From the NCBI GenBank assembly GCA_022376465.1, contig JACDTU010000006.1:1550001-1614000 (forward strand): 64,000 bases of DNA, in the 5' to 3' direction. The first letter of the stretch is position 1. The number at the start of each line of letters is the position of its first letter. Positions 11,401 to 22,437 of the stretch are shown here, piece by piece. The translations under genes and the position numbers were made by a program. The stretch is from Cubamyces lactineus (Eukaryota > Basidiomycota > Agaricomycetes > Polyporales > Polyporaceae). A model generated the notes under the pieces. It searched no databases. It was not told the origin of the DNA and saw only the letters and a program-made list of their open reading frames with translations.

Positions 11401-11995
11401 TCAAGCCACGCTTGACCGCAGGAAGGAGCGCATGAGGCAGAATTCGCGTAAACACACGGTATCTTGTCGCCTCTCCTTGTGCTATGAATCTCTGCTGACC
11501 TCCCCTCCCCTACAGTCATTCATTACTCGTCAGGAGCTCTTGACTAAGAAGGGCTGGGATCGACACCTCGCGCTTTTTGCGCGCCTTAAGGCTGAGCACA
11601 TGAGCGGTGATGAGACCGACCGCGACGAGGGCGGGAAGAAGATTCACCCGCCATCGTTCACCGTCACCGAGGCGGAGTGGCCAAGCAAGAAGTATAAGGG
11701 TTTGATGCGCAAATTGGGCCAGTGGCAAAACGAAGACTGGAAGAATCCGACGCTGGACGGTGACTACAAGGGCGGGAGCGGACCGCGTCAACGTCATTAC
11801 GTCGGGAAGATCGTCAGCGCACCGGCGCCGAAGGGTCTTTGGCGCAACTGTTACAGTAAGCGGTGGAAAGCGAAGCTGAAGCCCCATCAGTTGCGAGCTC
11901 TAGAGATGGTCGATGAAGACTACGACTTCACGCTTCCTGACATCGACGGTGGCGCTGACGATGGGGACGAGAGCATGGGTTCTGATGATGGCTAA
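8498..11995 (+). CDS. large mushroom-type protein with Pro/Gln/Tyr repeat and conserved C-terminal domain, 1017 aa
   Basis: Nine exons (8498-9050, 9129-9907, 9960-10028, 10079-10390, 10434-10523, 10584-10696, 10751-10985, 11036-11458, 11516-11995) join to 1018 codons. Parts: disordered Ser/Pro-rich N-terminus with a basic stretch (NPVKRVKFGRF); a Pro-Gln-Ala-Tyr repeat region (about residues 235-430) with tandem PPQAQPQ units, then degenerate YAQPQ units; an acidic middle (MEEDLDHEPWNGI); a helical segment (MLLDRMQQLNDSMQERDLQ); and a C-terminal globular domain of about 300 aa containing YFARREFRVDFMRPW, AEWPSKKYKGLMRKLGQW and GLWRNCYSKRWKAKLKPHQL. The RNCY...W...L ending resembles hypothetical proteins I recall from Agaricomycetes; that is memory, not a search. 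Function unknown; an acidic C-terminus (GGADDGDESMGSDDG) closes it. Confidence 0.75.
9278..9412 (+). repeat. perfect 21-nt coding tandem repeat (PPQAQPQ)
   Basis: Five contiguous identical copies of ccgccacaggctcaacctca plus g occupy 9308-9412. A sixth identical copy at 9278-9298 is separated by 9 bases. Each unit is seven codons, so copy number can change without a frameshift. Identity at synonymous sites implies recent expansion or gene conversion. Confidence 0.95.
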
Positions 11996-12186
11996 TCAAG
12001 TTGTAATCAGTCGATGCTATCCATTCTCGCTCACCATGCCCAGACCGACCATGACGATGCATGCGTGCGACGTCACGTTGCGCTACAAATTGAAGGTGAG
12101 TGGTTTATCCTGTGACGCTTCGCACAGGCATCCGCGCGTGTGTAGCGGCGTTGCAGAGTGGCGTTGAATGCGCGAGGGAGCAGTGC

Positions 12187-12556
12187 GAGTGCACTAGAGT
12201 GTGTCGAACAACTCAGCTGGTGCGCGGTGCATGGTGGTTTCGGGTGTGAGAGGGCGCGAGAGGGCGCGAGAGGGCGCGAGAGGGCGCGAGAGGGCACGGG
12301 GCGCGTGTAGCAGAGCGCGTCAGGCAACTCAGGTGCAGCTGGCGCGCGTAGCTGCGGGTGCCCAGTGGATCTGCGCGTGCGCGGGGGCGGGGCGAGTGCA
12401 CTAGAGCGTGTCGAACAACTCATCTGGTGCGCGGTGCATGGTGGTTTCGGGTGTGAGAGGGCGCGAGAGGGCGCGAGAGGGCGCGGGGCGCGTGTAGCAG
12501 AGCGCGTCAGGCAACTCAGGTGCAGCTGGCGCGCGTAGCTGCGGGTGCACAGTGGT
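12187..12556 (+). repeat. GC-rich tandem duplication with nested 10-nt minisatellite
   Basis: Two near-identical units begin with gagtgcactagag at 12187 and 12394. Both run through the stretch from gcgcggtgcatggtggtttc to gcaactcaggtgcagctggc and end in gcgggtgc followed by cagtgg. Inside each, the 10-mer gagagggcgc is repeated: five copies at 12248-12297 in unit 1, three at 12455-12484 in unit 2. All six frames are mostly open because of base composition, so the reading frames here are not evidence of genes. Confidence 0.9.
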
Positions 12557-13788
12557 TCCGCGCGCGCAAGGGGCCGCGAGAGAGCGCGAGAGCAAGCGCT
12601 AGAGCACGACGGGTACAGCGGGGATGGGTAATCGAGCGCGCCGAGAGTCCCCAAGGGCCTCCGGACGTGTGGCAGGAGGCGCGGGGCGTGGTGCGTCGGC
12701 TTGGGGAGCGTCGTCTGGTGTCGGGGAGTAGCGTAGCGCGGCGTGGAGTGGAGTCTCGCGCGTACAGAAACGTTTACTTTCTGAGATCTATCCCGCGGCG
12801 AGATAGGTAGCCTATCTGGGGAGTCGATCTGTGGCACGGATATTCAAGGCATTTTTCAAATTTACGCGCCCTTTCTGGAGGCCAGACGTCGCCCGTCTGA
12901 GCTTACCTCTCCCTGGACTAAAGCGAGGATATCAACGTGCAGGAAAGGTGATCTGGCCCGTACCAATATGTGAGCTGGATAAGGGATCAATCTGGGGGAC
13001 AATGCAAGCCCCAGAGATGCACAGTCAAGTCTTTCTGTTGCAGCAATCTCCGGCACACAGAAAGGTATTCAATACGTCTTTGTGAGAGGAAAAGAATCAC
13101 ATCTACGGATAGTGGTCCCGATGGGCCTGGCAAAGCTGAACTTTCCGAGACCACCATCCCAGCCTCAGATTTGCCACGGATATTTTCTCTCGCCACACAC
13201 TCTCACCGCGCGAGATATGTCCAAGGATGTTTTGCCTATGACTGTCACGGAAACAACCACTACAGCCAAGGGATAGTTCTAGTATCAGCCGCGGAGATAC
13301 CCGACAGAGACATCCGGGTTAGGAGTGCTACGAGCGCTATCTCCGTTCCCTCTCTGACCCCCAGATCCGCTGCACTGACTCTGGTGATGAAATAGTAATG
13401 CTGTTGATATACGACGGTGGGTTTGGAATCATCTGGCTAACAGATCAACACAGGCTGAGATGCTTGCATGTCTTGACATCTCATACCAGGGTTAGGGAAA
13501 TGCACTGCCACTGAATCAAAAGTGCCGTGGCAGAACGGTTGATCTAATATCCGCAGTACGCGGTGCGGAGAGAACACATACTTTTGTCGCACTTTTACAG
13601 ACCAAGACCACAGCTCGAACTTGTACGATGGCAATGAACCTCAGGGAGGAAGGCGGAGATAGCGACGGCTTCGAAATTAAGTTGAAGAGCTGGAGTCGGA
13701 GTGACTAACTACTAAATGGGACAGGCATGTACAGGTATACGTGGTAGGGAGGACTCGGGCTACGTTCTAAACCGGATATCCGCGTCTC
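12557..13788. other. intergenic with a diverged repeat copy (about 13515-13705)
   Basis: No coherent gene is supported. The interval 13515-13705 is similar to 18150-18375 (shared core atccgcagtacgcggtgcgg at 13549, continuing agagaacacatac). The rest is the downstream flank of the FunK1 gene on the minus strand. Confidence 0.45.
13515..13705. repeat. dispersed repeat, copy 1
   Basis: Matches 18150-18375 on the same strand. Shared blocks are agtgcc(g/a)tg(g/a)cag...ttgatcta, the 33-base core starting atccgcagtacgcggtgcgg, and a weaker downstream block (ggagg...gcgacgg...gaag...cggagt). No terminal repeats or coding frame are visible, so I cannot say which kind of element it is. Confidence 0.6.
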
Positions 13789-16481
13789 CTACGCTGCTTT
13801 TGGGACTTGTGACTGTGTCGGCCGTGTTGGTACACTGGAAAAGGCGCGAACAGTCGGAGCCGCCGTCGTAGTCCTCCGGCGCTTCATCGTGAGCGCAGAC
13901 GCACCGTGCGCGTTCACGAGAGGGACCTGCGGCGTGTAGTCTATCGGAACACGATCGCCGACCTTGTCGTAGCCCCACATATCTGATCTGTACGCGGTAT
14001 CCAGGGTATCCAGCATGAACTCGTGATCCTCCAAGAGAGCAGCGTCCTCTTTTTCTCCAGTAGTCGGTTCGTCATTCTCGCGGAGCGCCCGGGACTTTCG
14101 TAACGGTTTGTGAGGCCTCGATTCCCGCCGTTCTTCGACAGAGAGAGAGGACGAAGGGAGCATTGGACGAGGACGGGGCGGGCTGGCCTCTGGTGGAGGC
14201 GCGAGGATAGCCTTCTGGGCTTTCATGTGGCCCTGAACTTTGTAGTAAGCCTTGAACACAGGGAGAAGCTCGCAGAAGATGTCGTCCATGGGGGAGTTGA
14301 AGAGGAGCGGCACGCTGTTGCTCGTTTCTAATCGACCAGAGATCTTGATAATATGCTGCTTCCTCGCGCCGCATGTGTAGACACCATCTTCGTAGGTGTA
14401 AGAATCGAAGTAGTTCTCGATGAAACTTGCCGGGTCCTTGCAATTGGAGTGAAGGTAGCGGACAGCGAAGTAGAGGAGGACATGGAGGTACGATTCAATC
14501 TCGTCCGGGATCTCAACGGTTTTTGGATTCTCCGTGAGCATGCCGACGGAGAGGAATTGCCAGGTTCCCTGTTAACAATGCCTCTCTTTAGTAAGTAGAA
14601 CAGCCAGTAGGTAGTCGCAACCTTACCGTTCTTGGTGGCTGCCGTGGACGGAGGAGGGGTTCGGCCTCGTGGATAGGCTTAGATAACTCCCAGTCCGCAA
14701 GTAGCCCTTTCCAAGTGACGTATGGGTGGCCGTCCTGCTTGTCGTACATCACCTTCGGGAGAATCAGAATGTTCCCGCTGCTGACATCGCGATGAACGAT
14801 GTTAGCTTTGGTCACGGCATCTCTGTGCGCTGTGCAAGATGTCAATACCGCAGAGTTGTGGATGAATGCTACAACATACCTTCAACGCAGTCCATAATGA
14901 TACCAACAAGCTGGCGCCCCCGACGAAAGTCCGAGAGTGGTTTCGCAACCTCCTCGACGACGACACGATAGTGTGCGTGTCTTCGAAGGGTGTACTCCTC
15001 TTGATCGCCGACGGTTTCATCGCTTTCCATCTCAAAGAGGGAGCGCTTCAGGGAGGCGGAAGAGGTCGATGAAGGAGATGGTTCTACTAAAGTAGCTGAC
15101 GGAGAGACCGATGCAGCGTCTGAAGCAGGTGCGGGAAGACCAGGCTGTTGTGCCTCCCAGATATCGGGCGTACGCGTCTTCTGGTTTCGGATATCGCCGT
15201 GACACACAAGGGTCGGAACGTTGATAACACCCTTTGCATTGAGCTTGCCAAGGATAGCCCCCTCAGGCTCCATACGCTCATAATCGATGCGCCAAGCGTC
15301 CTTCAGCCATACGAATCGCTCAGATTGTGTATCCCAAGCTACGTAGCCCTTCGTCCCACGACAAGCCATCCCTTGGGCGTAGAAAGAAGGTTTGCCGATT
15401 AGGAAGATACGCGTCGTGTTGCCGTCGGGAACCTCAACGCGATAGCGAGGCCATTTGGGGTCCATCGCCTCCCGGAACTTGGCACGTACATGTACAAAGA
15501 CGGGGGGGTCGGTCTTAAGTTCGCCTGCGACCAAATCGTGCCCTTCACTCGATAAGTCATTGTGCGCTTCCATAGCCAAGAAGTCCATGAGCTTGTAGTC
15601 CCTGTCGTCAGAACGAAGCCTTGTGGCGCTGGTGTCTATCCCGAGTTGTTCGTCGGAGAGCAGCGACATGCGCCAAAGAATCTCGCACAAGACATGGGGC
15701 GTAGCCACATAGTCGAACGCGCGAGTGACGACAGTGCCGGAACGATCCCAGCGAAGGATGCGGACGTGTCGGTTGATGACGAGGATCATGAACAGGGCAG
15801 TTCGGTGCTGGATGCGGAAGACGAGCTCGGCGTAGTCGATGAGTTGCCCGCGAACTTCCTTGCGCTTCTCTGCTTCCGACTCAAGTTTAGCGTCTTTCCC
15901 GTCATCGAAGGGGTCTTGACTAGGGTAGTAACGTTTGAACTCGACCGTGACGAGCTGGTCTGCCCAGTGCGGACGTCCATCGGTGGGTACCGAGTCGGCC
16001 TTGAACACTGCCGCGTCCGGTTTCTGCTTGAACGCGCCCATGTCTGTAAGGTCAGGCTTCTCGGACGAGGTGGACATCTTCAGGCCTGGCATGAGGTCTT
16101 TGTCGTTGACTACATTCACCTACACGCATGGTTAAGTGGCGCGTCGCGTGATCTAGTACAGGAAGGGAAACATACAAAGTGTGTTTGAATCTCTTGCTCG
16201 GTGAGCTTTTCGCCCGCGGCCAGCCCATTGAAGATGTCGGCAGGCCACTGAGGATGCTGGTCGGTCGTTATACCCTCAGGTAGAGGAAAGAATGTGTCCT
16301 GGAAATCGGAGACCTCCATGCGAACTGCCTTGTGCGCCATGTCTTCTACAGCTGCGAGGCGAACTTGACCAAGGGTAGCGAATTCTGCACCAATGGAATT
16401 GACTCCTTTAAAGTGACGACCGTGGCGTGTCGTGCTCTTTTCAAATGCTATTGGAGTGCTTTTCGCGTCAGAGAGCGGCAT
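13789..16481 (-). CDS. FunK1-type fungal protein kinase, 842 aa
   Basis: Four exons (16176-16481, 14880-16119, 14627-14829, 13789-14568) join to 843 codons. The N-terminal part has the family's WADQLVTVEFKRY motif. A catalytic loop at about H528-N535 reads HRDVSSGN, complete with the Asp and Asn of an active kinase, followed by GLLADWELSKP as the DFG-equivalent segment. The C-terminal part (SYLHVLLYFAVRYLHSN; FENY-type residues) is typical of FunK1, ending in a charged tail. Start chosen at the ATG 16481 (MPLSDAKSTPIAFEKSTTR), preceded by atataag at 16530-16536; an upstream in-frame Met exists at 16583. FunK1 kinases are expanded in multicellular basidiomycetes; substrates are mostly unknown. 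A second member lies at 35359-37789. Confidence 0.9.
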
Positions 16482-18149
16482 GATGGAGAGAAAAGAGGAC
16501 GATGAAGTGACTGACCGGAAGTAGGTTGGCTTATATGGGGGTTGATGGGGGTTGTGGCTAGAGAGATGCGAGCCAAGTGACACGCTTTAGCCATGGCTTG
16601 AACTCCGACGCGTCACACATTATTCTGAGCACGTACCGGGATGAGGGACAATGGGATGGGAGGTGCGACAATGGGTGATGGTGGTATGTGGCTAAGATGT
16701 TGGAAGCGCGCGTGGTTTGGCCGCGTGCCGGACATCGGACGCCCGTCCATCAGGCGCCGGGAGCCATGACTGCAGCCTGCGACGACTCTTCGTCTTGCTC
16801 CCATCACATCCACGCCCATGTAAGTGCAACCCTTCGTAGATACACCGGATGAAATCGTCACAGGATTTATCATTCTACTAATCCAGCCAATCGACTGATG
16901 CGGACGCTGGACAGAGATGTCTGCTCATCGTGCTGGTATGCCAAATGCTCAGGGTTAGGGCCATCGCACTGCCACTCCTCCAACTCATCATGCCAAGGAG
17001 AAATCTGGAATGATCCAAGCAACCCATCGCAGTTGTAGGAGGAGAAATGAGCTCTAACTACATTTGCGCGGTATGCGCACACGCTCTCTAGCATATGATT
17101 CGATGGGAGCTTCAAACTTCGAGACCGTAGGTGCACGAAATCGCTGTAATACTAACCCTGATCGAATCGCTAATATCGCCGGTTGGCCATGACGGTATCC
17201 CGGCAAGTTCTGCCACCTACCACCACCATTGTACTTTGTTCACGACTCGCAACGCCCGCTTCCTTCACTTCATCCGTGAGTACCTACTCTGGTAGTTACT
17301 GCTGTGACTGACTAAGAACACTGCAGCACTCCCATTGAACACCATTTCTAGCGACAATACTAGCCACAGCTTGCACGCTTGGATCCCTCATGACGTGTCT
17401 ATGCACAAGGCTTTGTTTATCGACCTGTGTGAGTACTCCTACTCTCCCTTTCCCACTATTATATAGTTCTTCATGATGCTGACCACGTCACATTCAACAC
17501 CGACGACGCTTCATTGATCTCGCTCTCTCCACGCCTAGACCACCCAATGTCGATGCTCGGGTCGTAGAGTACGCTGATCCTCTGTAGAAAATCTCGGAAG
17601 TGGCGATGACGCGAGACAAGCCAGCTAAGGACAAGGAGGTACTTTCTAGTATGGATACTTCGTTCGAACGCGTCGTGCCCCACGTAGCACGACGCCCGGA
17701 TCTGAAACTCCGGCATGCTTCAAATCGTCGTCCTCGCGGGATTGCCGCACACCGATCTCTTCATCCTCTCAGTTGAAATGCTTGCACGAGCGAACGCGCG
17801 ATAGATATAGTACACGCCAACTCCGCGTTCGACGGGGCTGAACACGAGAGTCGATTCATGAGTCCCTCGGATGGGACAGAAATGAGTAACGCATGTCACC
17901 CCGGTCATTAAATAATCATCGCAGCAGCGTTGGGAAGAGAAATATCAGTCAGGTAAGAACGCGGTGGTCGTTCTTGGTGAAGTGGGTCAACAGATGAATG
18001 TCTGGTGATCAGCGCCACGTGATCAGCAACCGGATGAGTTCAAGCCGGTATTGAGGTTGGTAGCGGATGGTATGCATTCTATCTTCCAGCAACAACATAG
18101 TACGCGAGTTGACACCGGCGGATGATTGTGAGCTGTCACAAGTCATGTC

Positions 18150-18375
18150 CTCAGGCTACGAGAGGTGCCATGACAGCATGATTGATCTATCCGCAGTACG
18201 CGGTGCGGAGAGAACACATACCTCTGCTGCACTTGTGAAAACAATCCTCTGGCGGGTCAGGTTTGGTGTTGTACGGTTGGGATGGATCCGGAGGAGGCAG
18301 GAGAGCGGGGTTAGCGACGGGTCCAGGACCGGATTGAAGAACTGCTATCGGAGTCGTCGGAGTGTGATCTAATCT
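18150..18375. repeat. dispersed repeat, copy 2
   Basis: Partner of 13515-13705, in the same orientation 4.6 kb away. The core is identical from tccgcagtacgcggtgcgga through gagaacacatac, then diverges. The two copies flank the FunK1 gene at 13789-16481. Confidence 0.6.
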
Positions 18376-19157
18376 AATCTAGCCGTCTCATGCTTGCAGC
18401 ACTCCGACGAAGAGTCGGGATGTTCTTGTGACTGTACCATCATGAGCATCGTCGCCTCACCGTACTACAAGATCTCATACTTCCAAGAGGCTACATGGGA
18501 TATGCATCGCGATATACCTCCTATGATAGACGCCACTATGGGCCTAAGCCAACGAGAAGCCTTCTCACTTCCCACGAGGTAGTTGATCGCACGCATGTAC
18601 AGCGTACACGGACAGCCATCGGCGGCGCACCCTGGTAGTCATGGTTCACACACCGACGGCTGGCACAGGGACCTGGAGACCTGTGAATGTTGGATACGGT
18701 ACGGATTGGAAGTGGCGTCCGCAAGCGGCGCACGCAGGAAGATATCTTGCCATAGGGTTGACCGTCACTGGATATACTTCTCATCTTCCGCCGCGCGTAG
18801 TCATCCGACTTCTTGATGCACCTCGAACATGTGCGTCCGTCTTCCATGATGTCGAAAGCATCACGGCGCATTCATAGCTGATCGCTCCCAAAGCCCCTAG
18901 ATCCGGCTCTTTTCCTTCGTGGACTTACATTCAGTTGGCATTCGTATGCTGTGTGTCAAGAACATGCCCCAGCGCGAGCCCACATATCATTCCTGGAGTA
19001 ATCCCTCCACTATGCAGGCTCTGACCCGAGATGCCCTGCACTGCCAGATAGAAGCCTATCTGTCAACAAAGAAAGTTGATCTTGGTATCTTCCTATTACG
19101 GAACCAGCCTTCCTCCCCTCATGGTTTCCTGACCTCCGCAGGAGCCCGCGAAGACGG

Positions 19158-19165
19158 TATAAAAA
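19158..19165 (+). promoter_or_regulatory. TATA box of the seven-TM gene
   Basis: tataaaaa lies 54-61 bases before the ATG at 19219, the usual fungal spacing. Confidence 0.55.
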
Positions 19166-19218
19166 CCTCGTAACCTTCGCGGGCTCAACGAACCCTTGCG
19201 GCCTGTCCACTCGCGACT

Positions 19219-20656
19219 ATGCTCTCAGCTATTGGTGTCAACCTGGCGTTGGCGTGCGTCGAGAGCGCTTTCTATGGGATCTTCTTCGTGCTCGCTACGA
19301 CTTCGCTCGCGGTCCTGGTTGGCCGCCATAGCAAACGGTCGAGCTCATTGGGTGGCCCATCCGCCCCTAGTTCCAAGCCATTTTGGCGGTCGCCGCTTCT
19401 CATCGCTACTGTGATGCTCCTTATGACAGTTACTGCCGTGAGTACGCACATCAATGCGTGTGTTTCGCTGATTCTGAGCTTGTTAACATACAGCATTGGA
19501 TTCTCACCGTACGAAGGCTCTTCGAAGCATTCCTCTACCATACCGGCGGTGGAGAACCGACTACCTACTATCTCACTGTGGAAGCCTCCACACAAGTGGC
19601 GTCTACCGCCTTCGTTGTCTCCTCCGTCATAATCGGCGATCTCGTCCTGGTCCGTGTCGTTCTACTAGGCTGTGACTCGACATCTGCTGACACCATACGT
19701 CCAGACTTACCGCATATGGGTCGTATGGGACCGTCGCCTATCTATGATCGTCTTTCCTACGCTTTGCACGCTGAGCTACGTCGGTGAGCGTTCCTGCGCT
19801 CCGCAGCTGATTCGTGACGTTTGATATTCTGCGAAGCCATGGGCATCAGCGTCATCCAGCTCTTCGCCATCTATACCCCTCACGAGAGCATCTTCGTCCA
19901 TGCTGCTCAACGACGTATCATTACCACCGCTGCCCTGACACTATCGTAAGTATTACGTCCCATGCTGAGTGCGTCGTCTCACGTATCTTTTCGCAGAACG
20001 AACATCTATGGCACAGGTCCGTCTTGCTTTCCCAAGTTACTGCCCTTGCGCTCTGATCGACTGGATGCGTGGCAGTATCTATTGCATACCACATATGGAC
20101 CAGCAACAGGGCCATCAAACATGAGGGCACATCTTTTACGAAAGGGCTTCCCGTGTGTACTATCCGATTCCTACGATTTCCCGTGGCTGCGCTGACAGCT
20201 CGCTATAGGAAGCGCTAGTGATCTTCATCGAGAGTGCCGCGCTTTATACGTACGTTGCATCGTCCCGCCCGTCACAGACCTCCCCGCTGCGCCCTGAGTA
20301 TCTCTGAAGACTGAGATGATTCACACAGATTCTGGACACTGTTCTTCCTCGTCTCATATTCATCGAACTCGCTCCTCGAAGCCTTCGCCTTCCACTGCAT
20401 TCCCGCCGCCACTGGTCTCTCGTTTACCCTCATCATCGCTCGAATCGGTCTTGGCTGGTCTCGCGTGGCAGGTGACGACGCCGAGCTTGCACCAGGTTCA
20501 CGTTGGGCTCTGCCGCAAGGCCAGGACAGCACGTACCCGCTCCGCGTGATCACGGTGAACGTGAGGAGAACGGTAGAGCAGGAGGCTGTGCCGGACTATT
20601 CACTGCATCCTTTACGAACCCCGGAGAAGAGTGCCGGTGACCTACGCATGGTATGA
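19219..20656 (+). CDS. seven-transmembrane basidiomycete membrane protein, 342 aa (copy 1)
   Basis: Eight exons (19219-19437, 19494-19649, 19705-19783, 19837-19945, 19997-20016, 20076-20152, 20209-20249, 20329-20656) give 343 codons; the fifth is only 20 nt. Hydrophobic helices include AFYGIFFVLATTSLAVLVG, SPLLIATVMLLMTVTA, ASTAFVVSSVIIGDLVL, MIVFPTLCTLSYVG, ALVIFIESAALYTFWTLFFL and a last one ending TLIIARIGLGW. The motif TYRIWVVWDRRLSMIVFP (a YRxWVVW signature between helices) marks a family abundant in Agaricomycetes. The tail (SRVAGDDAELAPGSRW onward) is hydrophilic and probably cytosolic. Role unknown; a receptor-like topology is suggestive only. A paralogue lies at 32180-33595. Confidence 0.82.
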
Positions 20657-20804
20657 AGTACAGAAGCAAAGAACCAGAAGGCTAGTACTAGGATTGTATT
20701 AGCACAAATCTACTTCGAATCGAATCCACTGTCTGGTGCTTGGAGTGTGTACGAAGAACATCTGGCTAACCGGTTGGGATACGCAGAAGGCGCAATTATT
20801 CGTC

Positions 20805-20877
20805 GCCGGGATAGCTCAGCTGGGAGAGCAACAGACTGAAGTTCTGGAGGTCGCGTGTTCAATCCACGCTCCTGGCA
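20805..20877 (+). tRNA. tRNA-Phe (anticodon GAA)
   Basis: The 7-bp acceptor stem gccggga/tcctggc pairs with one G-T. The D arm is agctcagctgggagagc, the anticodon loop ctgaagt holds GAA at 20838-20840, the T arm is gcgtgttcaatccacgc, and the discriminator is A. There is no intron. A T run directly after (20878-20881) fits Pol III termination. Confidence 0.96.
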
Positions 20878-20881
20878 TTTT

Positions 20882-21309
20882 CGGTTTACCGCTGTCTGGG
20901 GGCACAACGTTCAATCCGACTCATTAACACCTGATCATTTTTCTCTCTGTTTGAAGTGTACCATCATCAGGTTGCTGCTACTGATCCAGAGCGATCCGAG
21001 TACTGAATTTCGGCAGTGAGTAAGGTAGCGCGCATTTTCTGATTGCTCCGAAGTCGGCGCTGAGACATCGTGCTCATGACCTTCCGAACCAAACAGCGTA
21101 CGTATGCAATCTGGCCGGGAACCTTCTCTCCATTATATTTCACCGTCGAGCGCGGTGTGAATCCTGAGCTTGGCGATCTTTGAGATCACTACATAAGCCG
21201 GACTCATCCAGGCGCTAGGTTCGACCTGAACGCAGTCGTCTCTGCTTCATTCACCTAGCCCAGTGCGGTCGGGCGCTGCGGGTTTTGCTGATCTCTAGAT
21301 ACCGCAATA
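20882..21309. other. intergenic, no supported gene
   Basis: Flank between tRNA-Phe and the plus gene at 21310. Contains cactacataagccgg at about 21187, a weak TATA-like element roughly 115 bases before the start. Nothing else is seen. Confidence 0.4.
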
Positions 21310-22219
21310 ATGCTGCCTCCTCTCATTACGCCCTACTTCCCTCAATACGCAGAAAGCGCCATCGAGGACAGCGCTGGGAAGCTGCTTCACGGCTCCATCT
21401 CTGCCATCTTTGGAGGGCTGTTCCCATTACTCCACCCCGACGAGGAGTGGCCGAAATGCAAGGAGTGCGGTAGCCACCTGGTCCCATACCTCCAGATCAA
21501 CGTGTCCTCCTCGAACACGCCCGAGGAATTCCGTAGGCGCGTCCCGCCTCTCGGGGCTGAGGGCACTACAATCCTGCAGGTCCTCCTATGCACGACGGAG
21601 ACCAACAACGGGACGTGCTTCGAAGGCTGGGCCAACTGCATCACGGAGGAAGAGTCTTGGCTTGTGCGTAGGATCCAATTCGCCGCCGACGGCCACGACC
21701 TCGCGGACCCTGCATCCTACGAGTCCGTACGGACGGAGCTGGAGGAAAGCGAGGAGATTACAGTGATACCCGAGCGCGTCATCGCAGGGTGGACAGCGGG
21801 CAGGCCGGAGACAGAACACGACGAAGGGTACCTATACAAGCCAGAGGAGGAGCAGTATTACGAAGAGCACGAGCCTGCGGAAGGACTCAAGCTGCTCGGG
21901 TATCCCATTCGAGGTCAGTGTCCCAGATGAGCAGCGCTACATGTACAGGGGCTAAACGCATTGCACAGGCAAGTACTATAACAACACGAGCGTCTCCGAT
22001 AATTGTCAAGTTGGCGATGCTGGTTCGCATGACGAATGGCAATGTCTCATCCAGCTGGGAACGCGGGAGGAAGATAACCCTGTACGCGATATACGTACTG
22101 CTGAGCCACCACTTCCGGTACTGACTTCAGCACAGATCTATACCACCGGGAACATCTATGTGAACCAATGCGCTCTGCACCCCGACTCGTTCGAAGCCGT
22201 CTGTAGTGGCACTTGGTAG
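21310..22219 (+). CDS. YwqG/DUF1963-like protein, 272 aa
   Basis: Three exons (21310-21913, 21969-22094, 22131-22219) give 273 codons; the second intron is only 36 nt. The N-terminus contains a zinc-like CxxC (WPKCKECGSHLVPYLQIN), followed by a beta-rich region (TTILQVLLCTTETNNGTCFEGW). The C-terminal end NIYVNQCALHPDSFEAVCSGTW resembles the end of DUF1963/YwqG-type proteins (Q-C-x-x-H-P...F). These bind or recognise unknown ligands, and no enzymatic activity is established for the family as far as I know. Family assignment rests on the CxxC plus C-terminal pattern only. Confidence 0.7.
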
Positions 22220-22437
22220 ATGATTCGCTAGCACGATTTATTGGCCAATTCGCAATGAGAATCACTGAAGTTCCACCAAGTCGACGTCATCGCTACTGAC
22301 TACTGATCGTCGAAGGTGCACTTCAGCTCGTGAGGGTAGTAGAGAACAACGGGTGCGCATGAATTCGCAGTAACAATCACAATTCATACATTCTTCTCCT
22401 CATAACCCAAGAACAAAAATTGACCTGTCCCTCGACA

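Larger units (their letters stand above)
16482..19218. other. 2.7-kb gene-poor region with dispersed repeat copy 2
   Basis: No complete gene is supported. Spliced-looking plus-strand pieces occur at about 17190-17570 (gtgagt...ctgcag and gtgagt...tatatag introns), but no frame runs through them. A minus frame at 17471-17716 is protein-like yet isolated. The repeat copy 18150-18375 lies here. It probably contains decayed coding or transposon remnants. Confidence 0.4.

Noticed and set aside
12073..12837. Long open frames on both strands through the GC-rich repeat (Arg/Ser/Pro-rich translation)
   Set aside because: They come from base composition and the 10-nt repeat. No splice sites, no varied protein composition, and six frames are open at once.
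17471..17716. 81-aa minus frame (MPEFQIRASCYVGHDAFERS...)
   Set aside because: Isolated, no splice partner and no recognised family; kept only as a note.
16870..17720. Plus and minus frames with intron-like signals (gtgagt...ctgcag and gtgagt...tatatag)
   Set aside because: Could not be chained into a single open protein; every joining led to a stop within a few codons.
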